From Halomonas beimenensis (GTDB lineage Bacteria > Pseudomonadota > Gammaproteobacteria > Pseudomonadales > Halomonadaceae), in contig NZ_CP021435.1 in NCBI RefSeq assembly GCF_002549795.1, forward strand, positions 806,001 to 870,000: a stretch of DNA of 64,000 nucleotides, in the 5' to 3' direction. The position numbers were made by a program, and so were the translations under genes. How positions within the stretch are numbered: position 1 is the stretch's first letter; each line of letters begins with the position of its first letter. Shown here in pieces: positions 39,520 to 49,512 of the stretch. The notes below the pieces were generated by a model. The model searched no databases. It was given only the letters and a program-made list of their open reading frames with translations, and had not been told where the DNA came from.

Positions 39520-42372
39520 ATGACCACCCACGAGAACGTTAACGAAAGCTTTACCCTGACCCTGGACGGCGTGGAGGTGCAGGCCGGCCCCGGCGAGACC
39601 CTCTGGCAGGTTGCCAAGCGGGCCGGCGAGACCATCCCCCACCTGTGTTTCAAGGACGCCCATGGCTATCGGGCCGACGGCAACTGCCGGGCCTGCATGG
39701 TGGAGATCGAAGGCGAGCGTGCCCTGGCCGCCAGCTGCCTGCTCGACGACGCCCCCGGCATGGTGGTCCACAGCGCCTCCTCCGAGCGGGCCCGCACCGC
39801 CCGGGAAGGGGTGCTCGAGCTGCTGGTCGTCGACCAGCCGCCGCGGGAGGAGAGCCCGGACCGTTCCAGCCACTTCTGGGCCATGGCCGATGGCCTGGGC
39901 ATCGACGCCGCCGTGGTGGGCCAGTGGCTGCCGTCGGGTGATGCGCGTACGGCGCCGACGGTGCATCACGTGGCCGAGCGGGCCGCCTCGCCGGTGCACG
40001 ATCGCTCGCATACCGCGATGGCCGTGAACCTGGACGCCTGCATCGAATGCAACCTCTGCGTGCGGGCCTGTCGCGAGGTCCAGGTCAACGACGTCATCGG
40101 CCTGGCCAATCGCGGCGCCGCCGCCAAGGTGGTCTTCGACTTCGACGATCCCATGGGAGAGAGCACCTGCGTGGCCTGCGGCGAGTGCGTCCAGGCCTGT
40201 CCCACCGGTGCCCTGATGCCGGCCACCCTGGTCGACGAGGCGGGGCGCGGCGATTCGGCGATCGCCGACCGCACCGTGGACTCCGTCTGTCCCTACTGCG
40301 GGGTGGGCTGCCAGCTCACCTATCACCTCAAGGACGACGAGATCCTGCACGTCTCCGGCCGGGACGGCCCCTCCAACCACAACCGGCTGTGCGTGAAGGG
40401 CCGCTTCGGCTTCGACTATCCGCGACACCCCGCGCGCCTCACCACCCCGCTGATCCGCAAGCCCGGCGTGCCCAAGGGGCTGGATCCCGATTTCGATCCG
40501 GCCGACCCGACCACCCACTTCCGCGAGGCGAGCTGGGAGGAGGCCCTGGATCTGGCCGCCCAGGGGCTCGTCGACCTGAAGACGGCCCACGGCCCCCAGG
40601 CGCTCGCCGGCTTCGGCAGTGCCAAGTGCTCCAACGAGGAGGCCTGGCTGTTCCAGAAGCTGGTGCGCACCGGCTTCGGTTCGAACCATGTCGACCACTG
40701 TACCCGGCTGTGCCATGCCAGCTCGGTGGCGGCGCTGATGGAGTGCATCGGCTCCGGCGCGGTGACCGCTTCCTTCCTGCAGGCCGCCCAGGCCGACCTG
40801 GTGATCCTCACCGGCTGCAACCCGGCGGTGAACCATCCGGTGGCGGCGACCTTCTTCAAGCAGGCCGCCAAGCGGGGCACCAGGCTCGTCATCATCGATC
40901 CGCGGGGCCAGGCCCTGGGCGCCCATGCCCACAAGACCCTGCGCTTCACCCCGGGCGCGGACGTGGCGCTGTTCAACGCCATGCTCAACGTCATCGTCAC
41001 CGAGGATCTGGTCGACCACGACTACATCGCCGCCCACACCGAGGGCTTCGCCGCCCTGGCCGAGCACGTCCGGGACCTCACCCCCGAGGCGATGGCGGCG
41101 AGCTGCGGGGTCCCCGCGGAGGACATCCGCGAGGTGGCCAGGCTCTATGCCACGGCCGAGCGGGCCATGATCTTCTGGGGCATGGGCATCTCCCAGCACG
41201 TCCACGGCACCGACAACGCCCGCTGCCTGATCTCGCTGGCGCTGGCCTGCGGCCACACCGGCCGGCCCGGTACCGGCCTGCACCCGCTGCGCGGCCAGAA
41301 CAACGTCCAGGGCGCCTCGGACGCCGGTCTGATCCCCATGGTGCTGCCGGATTACCAGCCCGTGGGCGACGCCCAGCTGCGCGCGGCCTTCGAGGAGCTG
41401 TGGAGCACGCCCCTGGACGACACGCCGGGACTGACCGTGGTGGAGATCATGGACGCCATTCGCGACGGCGTGGTGCGCGGCATGTACATCCTGGGCGAGA
41501 ACCCGGCGATGTCCGACCCGGACCTCGACCATGCCCGGGCTTCCCTGGCCGCCCTCGAGCACCTGGTGGTGCAGGACCTGTTCGTCACCGAGACCGCCCA
41601 GTTCGCCGACGTCATCCTGCCGGCCTCCGCCTGGCCGGAGAAGGACGGCACCGTGACCAACACCAACCGCCAGGTGCAGCTGGGCCGGCAGGCGACCCCC
41701 TTGCCGGGCGAGGCCAGGGTCGACTGGTGGATCATCCAGGAGATCGCCCGGCGCTTCGGCCTGGCCTGGGACTATGGCCATCCCCGGGAGGTCTTCGCCG
41801 AGATGAAGCGCGGCATGCCGTCGCTGGATCACATCTCCTGGGAGCGGCTGGAGCGCGAGGGTTCCGTGACCTACCCCTGCCCGGCGGACGACGCCCCGGG
41901 CGCCGACGTGGTGTTCGGCGATGCCTTCCCCACCGCCTCGGGCAGGGCGAGGTTCTCGCCGACCCTGCCGCTGCCGCCGGACGAGCCGATCGACGGCGAC
42001 TACCCCACGGTGCTGACCACCGGGCGCCAGCTGGAGCATTGGCACACCGGGTCCATGACCCGTCGGGCCCGGGTGCTCGACGACCTGGAGCCCGAGGCCG
42101 TGGCCAGCCTGGCCCCGGGGGAACTGCGACGGCTCCGGCTCGCCCCGGGGGAGCCGCTGACCATCACCACCCGGCGAGGCCATATCACCCTGAAGACGCG
42201 GGTCGACCCCGGCATGGCGGAAGGCATGGTCTTCGTGCCCTTCTGCTACGCCGAGGCGGCCGCCAACATCCTGACCAACCCGGCACTCGATCCCTACGGC
42301 AAGATCCCCGAGTTCAAGTACGCCGCCTGTCGGCTGTCGCCGGCGGGGGCCGCGACCGAGGCGCCGACCTGA
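39520..42372 (+). CDS. fdsA: NAD-dependent formate dehydrogenase, molybdenum alpha subunit
   Basis: The catalytic subunit that oxidises formate to CO2. The 950-residue product has an N-terminal [2Fe-2S] ferredoxin-like domain (CRACMVEIEG) and a His/Cys cluster region. Two [4Fe-4S] motifs follow (CIECNLCVRAC and CVACGECVQACP), then the cluster of the catalytic module (CPYCGVGCQ) and bis-MGD binding domains. Cys398 in HVDHCTRLCHASS aligns with the selenocysteine of E. coli FdhF, so it is the expected molybdenum ligand. Cytosolic: no Tat signal is seen. It is the end point of the C1 branch in this window and yields NADH. Confidence 0.95.
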   Translation: MTTHENVNESFTLTLDGVEVQAGPGETLWQVAKRAGETIPHLCFKDAHGYRADGNCRACMVEIEGERALAASCLLDDAPGMVVHSASSERARTAREGVLELLVVDQPPREESPDRSSHFWAMADGLGIDAAVVGQWLPSGDARTAPTVHHVAERAASPVHDRSHTAMAVNLDACIECNLCVRACREVQVNDVIGLANRGAAAKVVFDFDDPMGESTCVACGECVQACPTGALMPATLVDEAGRGDSAIADRTVDSVCPYCGVGCQLTYHLKDDEILHVSGRDGPSNHNRLCVKGRFGFDYPRHPARLTTPLIRKPGVPKGLDPDFDPADPTTHFREASWEEALDLAAQGLVDLKTAHGPQALAGFGSAKCSNEEAWLFQKLVRTGFGSNHVDHCTRLCHASSVAALMECIGSGAVTASFLQAAQADLVILTGCNPAVNHPVAATFFKQAAKRGTRLVIIDPRGQALGAHAHKTLRFTPGADVALFNAMLNVIVTEDLVDHDYIAAHTEGFAALAEHVRDLTPEAMAASCGVPAEDIREVARLYATAERAMIFWGMGISQHVHGTDNARCLISLALACGHTGRPGTGLHPLRGQNNVQGASDAGLIPMVLPDYQPVGDAQLRAAFEELWSTPLDDTPGLTVVEIMDAIRDGVVRGMYILGENPAMSDPDLDHARASLAALEHLVVQDLFVTETAQFADVILPASAWPEKDGTVTNTNRQVQLGRQATPLPGEARVDWWIIQEIARRFGLAWDYGHPREVFAEMKRGMPSLDHISWERLEREGSVTYPCPADDAPGADVVFGDAFPTASGRARFSPTLPLPPDEPIDGDYPTVLTTGRQLEHWHTGSMTRRARVLDDLEPEAVASLAPGELRRLRLAPGEPLTITTRRGHITLKTRVDPGMAEGMVFVPFCYAEAAANILTNPALDPYGKIPEFKYAACRLSPAGAATEAPT

Positions 42373-42397
42373 GTGCGGAAGAGAGGAGAGCACGACC

Positions 42398-42637
42398 ATG
42401 ATGATCGTCGACCTGATCGACGGGGATGACTTCCGCGACCGCCTGGTGGCGCTCGGCATCCGTATCCCCGAGGGAGCCTGTCCCGAGACCTGCGCCCGCA
42501 TGGCGCTGCGCAAGCATGCGGAGGTGGGCGTGCCCGGCCTCCAGGAGCTGGTGCACGAGCTGATGGAGCAGACCGACGTGATGCTGCCCTCGGTGCGCGC
42601 CGCCATCGAGCGCTTCCTGCTGCCCGGCCTGCGCTGA
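42398..42637 (+). CDS. fdsD: Formate dehydrogenase delta subunit
   Basis: A 79-residue FdsD-type protein encoded 25 bases after fdsA. It is helical, with two cysteines (ACPETCARMALRKHAE). FdsD is needed for assembly or stability of soluble NAD-dependent formate dehydrogenases and may help fit the molybdenum cofactor. The start may be ATG 42398 or the adjacent ATG 42401; GAGAGGAGAG lies just before. No fdsC-like sulfurtransferase gene is seen in the operon. A perfect terminator follows. Confidence 0.88.
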   Translation: MMIVDLIDGDDFRDRLVALGIRIPEGACPETCARMALRKHAEVGVPGLQELVHELMEQTDVMLPSVRAAIERFLLPGLR

Positions 42638-42659
42638 GGCCCTCCACCCCTGCAACGAC

Positions 42660-42702
42660 GGACGCCCCGCCCGAGTCGATCGGGCGGGGCGTCCTTGGTT
42701 TT
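42660..42702 (+). terminator. Rho-independent terminator of the formate dehydrogenase operon
   Basis: GGACGCCCCGCCCGA (42660-42674), loop GTCGA, TCGGGCGGGGCGTCC (42680-42694): 15 perfect pairs, then TTGGTTTTG. It lies between the convergent fdsD and gbcA genes. Confidence 0.93.
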
Positions 42703-42763
42703 GCCGGGCCGGATGCCCTCGTGAACAAGGCCCCGCCGGGGGCGGAGCCTTCGGGGGCAGGGT

Positions 42764-44050
42764 TCAGCCCTGGGCCAGCTGGAGGTGAGAGGCGCTGCGG
42801 CCCAGGTTCTCCAGCATGCGCTCGCTGTACCAGTCGATGAAGTCGATCACCCCGAACTCGAAGGTCTCGGAGTAGGGGCCCGGCTCGTAGCCCTTGGAGT
42901 TGATGCCCCGCTGGTTCTCCTCGGCCAGGCGACGGTCCTGGTCGTTGGTGGCGTCCCAGACGCGGCGCAGTTGGGCCGGGTCGTAGTCGACGCCTTCCAC
43001 GGCGTCCTTGTGCACCAGCCACTTGGTGGTGACCCGGGTCTGCTGGGGGCCGATCGGCATGACCCGGAAGACCACGGCGTGATCGCCCATGTAGTGGTTC
43101 CAGGAATTGGGCAGGTGAAGGATGCGCAGGGCGCCGAGGTCGGCACTCTGCAGCCGCCCCATCAGCTTCTTGCAACCGGGCTGGCCGTCCATGGTCATGG
43201 ACACGGTGCCCTCGAGCAGCGGGGTGCGGGTCAGGCGGTTACGCTTGCCGATACGCTTGAGCTGCCAGGGCACGCCCATGGCGTCCCATTCGCCCTGCTT
43301 GCGCTCGACCAGGGCCTTGTAGGCCGGGGTCGCCCGCGGGTCGTCGCTGTCGTCGAACTCCTGGAGGGAGTTCAGCAGTTCCGGGTGCGAGCCGCTGCAG
43401 TGGTAGCACTCCCGGTTGTTCTCGATGACCAGCTTCCAGTTGGCCTGCTCGACGATGCTCGACTCCACCGCGACCTTGACGTTGTCCATGTCATAGGGGG
43501 CCAGGTAGTGCTCCAGGGCCTCCAGCAGCTCGTCGATGGCGGGTGGCTCGTCGGCCAGGCTGACGAAGATGTAGCCGCCGGCGGTGCGCACGTTCACGGG
43601 CTTGAGGCCGTAGGCGGAGAGGTCGAAGTCCTTGCCCATGTCGGTGCCGGCGAACAGCAGCCGGCCGTCGAGCTCGTAGGTCCACTGGTGATAGGGACAG
43701 ACCAGCTTGGCCACCTTGCCCTTGTCGCTGACGCACAGGCGCGATCCCCGATGGCGGCAGACGTTGTGGAAGGCGTGGACCTCGCCGTCGTTGCCGCGGA
43801 CGATGACCACCGGGTTGTCGCCGATCTCCAGGGTGATGAAGCTGCCCTTGGTGGGGATCTCGCAGGTCATGCCGGCGAACAGCCATTCCTTCTCGAAGAT
43901 CTCCTGCATGTCGAGCTGGAACAGCCGCTCGTCGTTGTAGAACGGCTGGGGGAGGGAGAAGCCGCGGCGACGGTTGGCCAACAGCTCGGCGGTGGCCTCG
44001 CGTGCCGGGGCCAGGGGATCATCCAGGCGGTCGAGAGACATGGGATCCAT
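42764..44050 (-). CDS. gbcA: Glycine betaine monooxygenase, Rieske oxygenase subunit GbcA
   Basis: GbcA with its reductase GbcB oxidatively removes a methyl group from glycine betaine, giving dimethylglycine and formaldehyde. The 428-residue product has a Rieske [2Fe-2S] site (C98-R-H100 and C118-P-Y-H121) and the mononuclear iron motif NNRECYHCSGSH with H217 and H222. GAGGAAG lies upstream of ATG 44050; an in-frame ATG at 44041 is an alternative. It is divergent from gbcB with a shared control region. Confidence 0.95.
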   Translation of the reverse strand: MDPMSLDRLDDPLAPAREATAELLANRRRGFSLPQPFYNDERLFQLDMQEIFEKEWLFAGMTCEIPTKGSFITLEIGDNPVVIVRGNDGEVHAFHNVCRHRGSRLCVSDKGKVAKLVCPYHQWTYELDGRLLFAGTDMGKDFDLSAYGLKPVNVRTAGGYIFVSLADEPPAIDELLEALEHYLAPYDMDNVKVAVESSIVEQANWKLVIENNRECYHCSGSHPELLNSLQEFDDSDDPRATPAYKALVERKQGEWDAMGVPWQLKRIGKRNRLTRTPLLEGTVSMTMDGQPGCKKLMGRLQSADLGALRILHLPNSWNHYMGDHAVVFRVMPIGPQQTRVTTKWLVHKDAVEGVDYDPAQLRRVWDATNDQDRRLAEENQRGINSKGYEPGPYSETFEFGVIDFIDWYSERMLENLGRSASHLQLAQG

Positions 44051-44378
44051 CTAGACACTTCCTCAATTGCTGGGCCGCTCGGGCGGCCTCGGGGTTGTTG
44101 GGGTTCGCCAAGGTCGTGTACGCCGCTCACTGGTGGGCCCCGTGGCGGGTTGCAGCGCAGTGTGGAGCAGTGGTCCGGGGGCTAGTTGTCTGCCGGCGAC
44201 GCACGACGGTGCACCTGCGACCTGGCGGGCGACAAAAACATGTCAGGGTGGATGTGATGGGTATGCATATGTCGCTCGCAGGCAAGTGGCGTCGCGTCCC
44301 CCTCCGCAGAATTCGCTCAACGGCAGGCGGTGGCACCGCGGTCGGAGACCCTCCCGCTGCACCCCAGGCGACGCGACA
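44051..44378. promoter_or_regulatory. gbcA/gbcB divergent control region with GCGACA elements
   Basis: No gene is seen in these 328 bases. GCGACA occurs at 44229-44234 and 44373-44378, and TGTCGC at 44270-44275. The last is part of TGTCGC-TCGCA-GGCA (44270-44284), which read on the minus strand is TGCC-N5-GCGACA, the same core as the direct repeats before the gbdR-like gene. A further TGCCGGCGACG lies near 44191. This is the expected place for GbdR-type activation of both genes. Confidence 0.55.
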
Positions 44379-45485
44379 ATGACAATGAGCTTCCTCAACC
44401 CCGTTACCACCCAGACCTGGACCAACGGCCGCCATCTGGTGCGCTGCGTCAAGGTGATCCAGGAGACCTGGGATACCCGCACCTTCTGCTTCATGGCCGA
44501 GCAGCCGGTCATGTTCTTCTTCAAGCCGGGGCAGTTCGTGACCCTGGAGCTGGAGATCGATGGCCAGCAGGTCATGCGCTCCTACACCATCTCCAGCTCG
44601 CCGTCGGTCCCCTACAGCTTCTCGATCACCGTCAAGCGCATGCCGGGCGGGGTCGTCTCCAACTGGCTGCACGACAACCTCAAGGTCAACGACGAGCTGG
44701 CGGTGCACGGGCCGGTGGGCAACTTCAACATCATCGACTACCCGGCCGACAAGGTGCTGATGCTCTCCGGGGGCGTGGGCATCACGCCGCTGATGTCCAT
44801 GATGCGCTGGCTGTTCGACACCAATGCCGCCGTGGACGTGGAGTTCGTGCACAGCGCCCGCACGCCGCGCGACCTGATCTTCCATCGGGAGCTGGAGCAC
44901 ATCTTCTCGCGGATCCCCGAGTTCAGGCTGCACCTGGTCTGCGAGCGCAGCGACGACCTGGGCGAAGCCTGGTCGGGCTTCCGGGGCTTCCTCACCCAGC
45001 AGATGCTCGAGCTGATGGCCCCGGATTTCATGGATCGCGAGATCTTCTGCTGCGGCCCGACCCCCTACATGAACGCCGTCAAGCACCTGCTCGAGGCGAA
45101 CGGCTTCGACATGAGCCGCTACCACGAGGAGTCCTTCGGCGCCACGCCGCTGGATGTCCAGGAGGAGGTCATCGAGCACGTCGAGCAGGCCGAGGCCGAG
45201 GCCGAGGAGCTCGACGCCTCCGACATGATCAACGTCGAGTTCAGCGCCACCGGCAAGAGCGTGCGCATCCAACCCGACGAGACGGTGCACACCGCCGCCG
45301 CCAAGCTGGGCCTGCACATCCCCAAGGCCTGCGGCATGGGCATCTGCGGCACCTGCCGGGTGTCGCTGACCGCCGGCGAGGTCGAGATGGAGCACAACGG
45401 CGGTATCACCGACGAGGACATCGCCGAGGGTTACATTCTCTCCTGCTGCAGCAAGCCCAAGGGCGACGTGGTGGTGGAATACTGA
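44379..45485 (+). CDS. gbcB: Glycine betaine monooxygenase reductase subunit GbcB
   Basis: GbcB passes electrons from NAD(P)H to GbcA. The 368-residue product has a ferredoxin-NADP reductase type FAD domain (MRSYTISSSP, then GGVVSNWLHD), an NAD-binding part (LMLSGGVGITPLMSM, EIFCCGPTPYM) and a C-terminal plant-type [2Fe-2S] ferredoxin domain (CGMGICGTC, final cysteine in LSCC). The start is uncertain between ATG 44379 and ATG 44385, since the ribosome-binding site is weak (AGG at 44366). A 12-bp hairpin follows the stop. Confidence 0.93.
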   Translation: MTMSFLNPVTTQTWTNGRHLVRCVKVIQETWDTRTFCFMAEQPVMFFFKPGQFVTLELEIDGQQVMRSYTISSSPSVPYSFSITVKRMPGGVVSNWLHDNLKVNDELAVHGPVGNFNIIDYPADKVLMLSGGVGITPLMSMMRWLFDTNAAVDVEFVHSARTPRDLIFHRELEHIFSRIPEFRLHLVCERSDDLGEAWSGFRGFLTQQMLELMAPDFMDREIFCCGPTPYMNAVKHLLEANGFDMSRYHEESFGATPLDVQEEVIEHVEQAEAEAEELDASDMINVEFSATGKSVRIQPDETVHTAAAKLGLHIPKACGMGICGTCRVSLTAGEVEMEHNGGITDEDIAEGYILSCCSKPKGDVVVEY

Positions 45486-45494
45486 GCCTTGCCC

Positions 45495-45523
45495 GGCCGT
45501 CCGGGCCTTGCGCCCGGACGGCC
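45495..45523 (+). terminator. Hairpin after gbcB
   Basis: GGCCGTCCGGGC (45495-45506), loop CTTGC, GCCCGGACGGCC (45512-45523): 12 perfect pairs ten bases after the gbcB stop. No T-run follows, so termination efficiency is uncertain. Confidence 0.55.
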
Positions 45524-45574
45524 TGCCGCCGACACTGAGCCCCTCTCTCCGTCTGCCGCCGGGGCCTGCCCGCC

Positions 45575-46612
45575 ATGACCGCTTCCCCCGAGACGCCGCC
45601 GCTGTCGGTCGGCTTCGTCCTCCTGCACCGCTTCACCATGATGCCCTTCGCCGGCTTCGTCGACTGCCTGCGCCTGGCCGCGGACGAGGGCGATCGCTCG
45701 CGGCAGCTGCGCTGCCACTGGGTGTTCATGACCGGCGGCGGGCGGGATGCGCTGTCCAGTTGCGGGGCCGCCATCACTCCCTGCTCCCCCTTCCGCGATC
45801 CGGCCGAGTTCGACTACATCGTGGTCATCGGCGGCGTCCAGGACGAGCACGATGCCGTGGACGAGGCGGCGATCGGCTACCTGAAACGGGTGGCCCGGGC
45901 CGGGGTGCCCCTGGTGGGGGTCTGCACCGGCGTCTTCGCACTGATCCAGGCCGGCCTGATGGCGGGGCGGCGCTGCTGCGTCAGCTGGTATCACCACGGC
46001 GACCTGACTCGACGCTTTCCCGACATCGCCCCGGTGGCGGACCGGCTGTTCATCGACGACGGCGATCGCCTGACCTGCGCCGGGGGCACCGCCTCGGCGG
46101 ACCTGGCCGCCTACCTGGTGGAGCGTCACCTGGGCAAGGCCTGGGCGATGAAGAGCCTGCACATCATGCTGATCGACGAGGCGCGCCCGGGGAGTCATCC
46201 CCAGCCCCAGCCGGTGATCTTCGACAAGGTGGCCGATCGGGTGGTGCGCCGTGCCATCGGCATCATCGAGCAGCACCTGGGTCAGATGATCTCGGTGGAC
46301 GAGCTGGCCAGGCGGGTCGGCACCTCGCGACGCAACATCGAGCGCAAGTTCCGCGAGGAGCTGGGGGTCGGGCCCCAGAAGTTCGCCCGGGACCTGCGCC
46401 TGCGCTACGGGCTCTGGCTGCTGCACTACACCGCCAAGAGCGTCACCGAGATCGGCGAGCGGTGCGGCTTCGCCGACACCGCCCACTTCTCCCGGCACTT
46501 CCGCGATGCCTTCGGCACCACCCCCACCGCGGTGCGCAAGGCGGCCGGGGAAGGCTCGGCCCCGGTGGATCCCTTCTTCCTGCACATCGAGGCCCGGCCG
46601 GCGTCCTCGTAG
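45575..46612 (+). CDS. GlxA-family AraC regulator (second copy in the cluster)
   Basis: A 345-residue regulator with the same architecture as the gbdR-like gene. The DJ-1/PfpI-like sensor domain (GFVLLHRFTMMPFAGFVD, VGVCTGVFALIQAG, TCAGGTASADLAAYL) is joined to an AraC domain with two helix-turn-helices (ISVDELARRVGTSRRNIERK; VTEIGERCGFADTAHFSR). It is clearly a paralogue, not a recent copy: most residues differ. Placed between gbcB and glyA-sox, it could sense another intermediate, such as sarcosine or carnitine. The ligand is not deducible. Confidence 0.87.
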   Translation: MTASPETPPLSVGFVLLHRFTMMPFAGFVDCLRLAADEGDRSRQLRCHWVFMTGGGRDALSSCGAAITPCSPFRDPAEFDYIVVIGGVQDEHDAVDEAAIGYLKRVARAGVPLVGVCTGVFALIQAGLMAGRRCCVSWYHHGDLTRRFPDIAPVADRLFIDDGDRLTCAGGTASADLAAYLVERHLGKAWAMKSLHIMLIDEARPGSHPQPQPVIFDKVADRVVRRAIGIIEQHLGQMISVDELARRVGTSRRNIERKFREELGVGPQKFARDLRLRYGLWLLHYTAKSVTEIGERCGFADTAHFSRHFRDAFGTTPTAVRKAAGEGSAPVDPFFLHIEARPASS

Positions 46613-46913
46613 CGCGTCGACCCGCGCCGCGGCGGGTACAGCCGGGGGCTTCCCTACCGCGCCGCGATGCGACGACTCCACTCAGGCAAAACAAGGGCTT
46701 GGCGCGGCTGGCGCGATTATGGCCGCAAAGTTGTCGCATACGTTCAATCTTTGCCCGATCGGCTCCGCTATCAATAGAGGGGTGGCAGGAGCAGGCACCC
46801 GGGGCGATCCCGACCTGCCAGCCTGTCTCGCTCGATGATGGCGGTGTCGTTTTCAGAATACCGCGCATCCCCCTTTTGCATACCGTTGAGAAGCCAATCC
46901 CCAGGGTGATGTC
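46613..46913 (+). promoter_or_regulatory. Leader/control region of glyA-soxBDAG
   Basis: About 300 bases without a gene. It contains TGTCGC at 46732-46737 and TGTCG at 46845, half-site words as near gbcAB, and an inverted repeat TGGCAGG (46783-46789) with CCTGCCA (46814-46820) that could form a leader hairpin. I looked for a glycine riboswitch and found no convincing match. No clear sigma-70 pair is seen. Confidence 0.4.
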
Positions 46914-48212
46914 ATGAACGCCAACAACCTTACAACAGCCGACCCCCAGATCGCCGCCGCCATCGCCGACGAGGTGGCGCGTCAGGAAGCCCACATCGAG
47001 CTGATCGCCTCCGAGAACTACGCCAGTCCCCAGGTCATGGAGGCCCAGGGCTCTCAGCTGACCAACAAGTACGCCGAGGGTTATCCCGGCAAGCGCTACT
47101 ACGGCGGCTGCGAGCACGTCGACGTGGTCGAGCGGCTGGCCATCGAGCGGGCCTGCGCCCTGTTCGGCGCCGACTACGCCAACGTCCAGCCCCACTCCGG
47201 GGCCCAGGCCAACGCCGCGGCCTTCATGGCCCTCGTCTCCCCGGGCGACACCGTGCTGGGCATGAGCCTGGCCCACGGCGGCCACCTTACCCACGGCGCG
47301 GCCCCCAACTTCTCGGGCAAGTACTACCACGCCGTCCAGTACGGCCTGAATCCCGAGACCGGCGAGATCGACTACGACGAGGTCGAGCGCCTGGCCCAGG
47401 AGCACAAGCCCAAGCTGATCATCGCCGGTTTCTCGGCCTATTCCCGGGTCATCAACTGGCGGCGTTTCCGCGACATCGCCGACGCCGTGGGCGCCTGGCT
47501 GATGGTCGACATGGCCCACGTCGCCGGCCTGGTCGCCGCCGGCCACTACCCGAGCCCGCTGCCCCACGCCCACGTGGTGACCACCACCACCCACAAGACC
47601 CTGCGCGGCCCCCGCGGCGGCCTGATCCTCTCCGCCAGCGGCGACGAGGCGCTCTACAAGAAGCTCAACGGCGCGGTTTTCCCCCGCCAGCAGGGCGGCC
47701 CGCTGATGCACGTCATCGCCGCCAAGGCGGTGGCCTTCCGCGAGGCCATGAGCCAGGACTTCGTGCGCTACCAGGCCCAGGTCATCGACAACGCCAAGGC
47801 CATGGCCGGCGTCTTCGTCGAGCGCGGGTTCGACGTGGTCTCCGGGGGCACCGACGACCACCTCTTCCTGGTCTCGCTGATCAAGCAGGGCGTGACCGGC
47901 AAGGATGCGGATGCCGCCCTGGGGCGCGCCCATATCACGGTCAACAAGAACGCCGTGCCCAACGATCCCCAGAGCCCCTTCGTGACCTCCGGGCTGCGCA
48001 TCGGCACCCCGGCGGTGACCACCCGCGGCTTCGGTCAGGCGGAGTGCGAGACCCTCGCCGGCTGGATCTGCGACATCCTCGATGTCCTGGCCCAGGGCGC
48101 CGATACCGCCGAGATCGAGGCCGAGGTGCGGGGCAAGGTGGCCGAGCTCTGCACCCGCCATCCGGTCTATGGCCAGGCCGCCACCGAGGCGGCCGACACT
48201 TCCATCGCGTGA
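46914..48212 (+). CDS. glyA: Serine hydroxymethyltransferase
   Basis: GlyA interconverts glycine plus 5,10-methylene-THF and serine plus THF. The 432-residue PLP enzyme has [30 protein letters not shown] and the cofactor lysine in [14 protein letters not shown]. It lies 37 bases before soxB, so it is cotranscribed with sarcosine oxidase. That enzyme supplies both glycine and methylene-THF, and GlyA turns them into serine for SdaA. Pseudomonas has the same glyA-soxBDAG-purU order. A second glyA elsewhere for biosynthesis is likely but not visible here. Confidence 0.96.
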   Translation: MNANNLTTADPQIAAAIADEVARQEAHIELIASENYASPQVMEAQGSQLTNKYAEGYPGKRYYGGCEHVDVVERLAIERACALFGADYANVQPHSGAQANAAAFMALVSPGDTVLGMSLAHGGHLTHGAAPNFSGKYYHAVQYGLNPETGEIDYDEVERLAQEHKPKLIIAGFSAYSRVINWRRFRDIADAVGAWLMVDMAHVAGLVAAGHYPSPLPHAHVVTTTTHKTLRGPRGGLILSASGDEALYKKLNGAVFPRQQGGPLMHVIAAKAVAFREAMSQDFVRYQAQVIDNAKAMAGVFVERGFDVVSGGTDDHLFLVSLIKQGVTGKDADAALGRAHITVNKNAVPNDPQSPFVTSGLRIGTPAVTTRGFGQAECETLAGWICDILDVLAQGADTAEIEAEVRGKVAELCTRHPVYGQAATEAADTSIA

Positions 48213-48249
48213 GCCCGCTCCCCGGCGGGGACCTTGAGGAGAAGACCCT

Positions 48250-49500
48250 ATGCAACGTTATTCCGGCTTCGGGCTGGTCAAGCACGCGCTGAGCCACCAC
48301 GAGAACTGGCAGCGCCAGTGGCGCAACCCCACGCCCAAGAAGGCCTACGACGTCATCATCGTCGGCGGCGGCGGCCATGGTCTGGGGACCGCCTACTACC
48401 TGGCCAAGGAGTTCGGCGTCAAGAACGTCGCCGTGATCGAGAAGGGCTGGCTGGGCGGCGGCAACACCGCGCGCAACACGACGATCGTGCGCTCCAACTA
48501 CCTGTGGGACGAGGCCGCGGCGCTCTACGAGCATTCCATGAAGCTGTGGGAGGGCCTGTCCCAGGACCTCAACTACAACGTCATGTTCTCCCAGCGCGGC
48601 GTGCTCAACCTGGGCCACACCCTGCAGGACATGCGCGACATCCAGCGCCGGGTCAACGCCAACCGGCTGAACGGCATCGACGGTGAGGTGCTGGATGCCA
48701 AGGGCGTCCAGGAGCTGGTGCCGATCATGGACTGCTCCAAGAATGCCCGTTACCCGGTGCTCGGCGCCTCCTGGCAGCCCCGGGCCGGCGTGGCCCGCCA
48801 CGACGCCGTGGCCTGGGGCTTCGCCCGTGCCGCCGATGCCCACGGCGTGGACATCCTCCAGCAGACCGAGGTCACCGGCTTCAAGATCCGCGACGGCCAG
48901 GTCTACGGCGTGCACACCAACCGCGGCGACATCGAGGCCAAGACCGTCGGCTGCGTGGCGGCCGGCAACTCCGGCGTGCTGGCCGGCATGGCCGGCATCA
49001 AGCTGCCGCTGGAGTCCCACCCGCTGCAGGCGCTGGTCTCCGAGCCGCTCAAGCCGGTGCTCGACACCGTGGTGATGTCCAACCACGTGCATGGCTACAT
49101 CAGCCAGTCCGACAAGGGTGACCTGGTCATTGGCGCCGGCATCGACGGCTACAACGGCTACGGCCAGCGCGGCAGCTACCCCACCGTGGAGCACACCCTG
49201 CAGGCCATCGTGGAGATGTTCCCGATCTTCTCCCGGGTGCGCATGAACCGGCAGTGGGGCGGCATCGTCGACACCTGCCCCGACGCCTGTCCGATCCTCT
49301 CCAAGACGAAGGTCAAGGGTCTCTACTTCAACTGCGGCTGGGGCACCGGCGGCTTCAAGGCGACCCCCGGCTCGGCCCATGTGTTCGCCGCCAGCCTCGC
49401 CAAGGGCGAGATGCACCCGATCGCCGCGCCCTTCTCCATCGATCGCTTCAACACCGGGGCGCTGATCGATGAGCATGGCGCCGCCGGCGTCGCCCACTAA
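48250..49500 (+). CDS. soxB: Sarcosine oxidase beta subunit
   Basis: The beta subunit of heterotetrameric sarcosine oxidase, 416 residues, carries non-covalent FAD and covalent FMN. The dinucleotide motif [17 protein letters not shown] is near residue 37, followed by [14 protein letters not shown] and a C-terminal [14 protein letters not shown]. The FMN-linking histidine of the family cannot be assigned with certainty from this reading. The complex demethylates sarcosine to glycine, with methylene-THF or formaldehyde and H2O2. soxD follows 12 bases later. Confidence 0.95.
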   Translation: MQRYSGFGLVKHALSHHENWQRQWRNPTPKKAYDVIIVGGGGHGLGTAYYLAKEFGVKNVAVIEKGWLGGGNTARNTTIVRSNYLWDEAAALYEHSMKLWEGLSQDLNYNVMFSQRGVLNLGHTLQDMRDIQRRVNANRLNGIDGEVLDAKGVQELVPIMDCSKNARYPVLGASWQPRAGVARHDAVAWGFARAADAHGVDILQQTEVTGFKIRDGQVYGVHTNRGDIEAKTVGCVAAGNSGVLAGMAGIKLPLESHPLQALVSEPLKPVLDTVVMSNHVHGYISQSDKGDLVIGAGIDGYNGYGQRGSYPTVEHTLQAIVEMFPIFSRVRMNRQWGGIVDTCPDACPILSKTKVKGLYFNCGWGTGGFKATPGSAHVFAASLAKGEMHPIAAPFSIDRFNTGALIDEHGAAGVAH

Positions 49501-49512
49501 GGAGATATCGCC

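Noticed and set aside
46613-46913. Glycine riboswitch before glyA
   Set aside because: No recognisable conserved glycine-aptamer core in the leader; only a short inverted repeat and half-site words.
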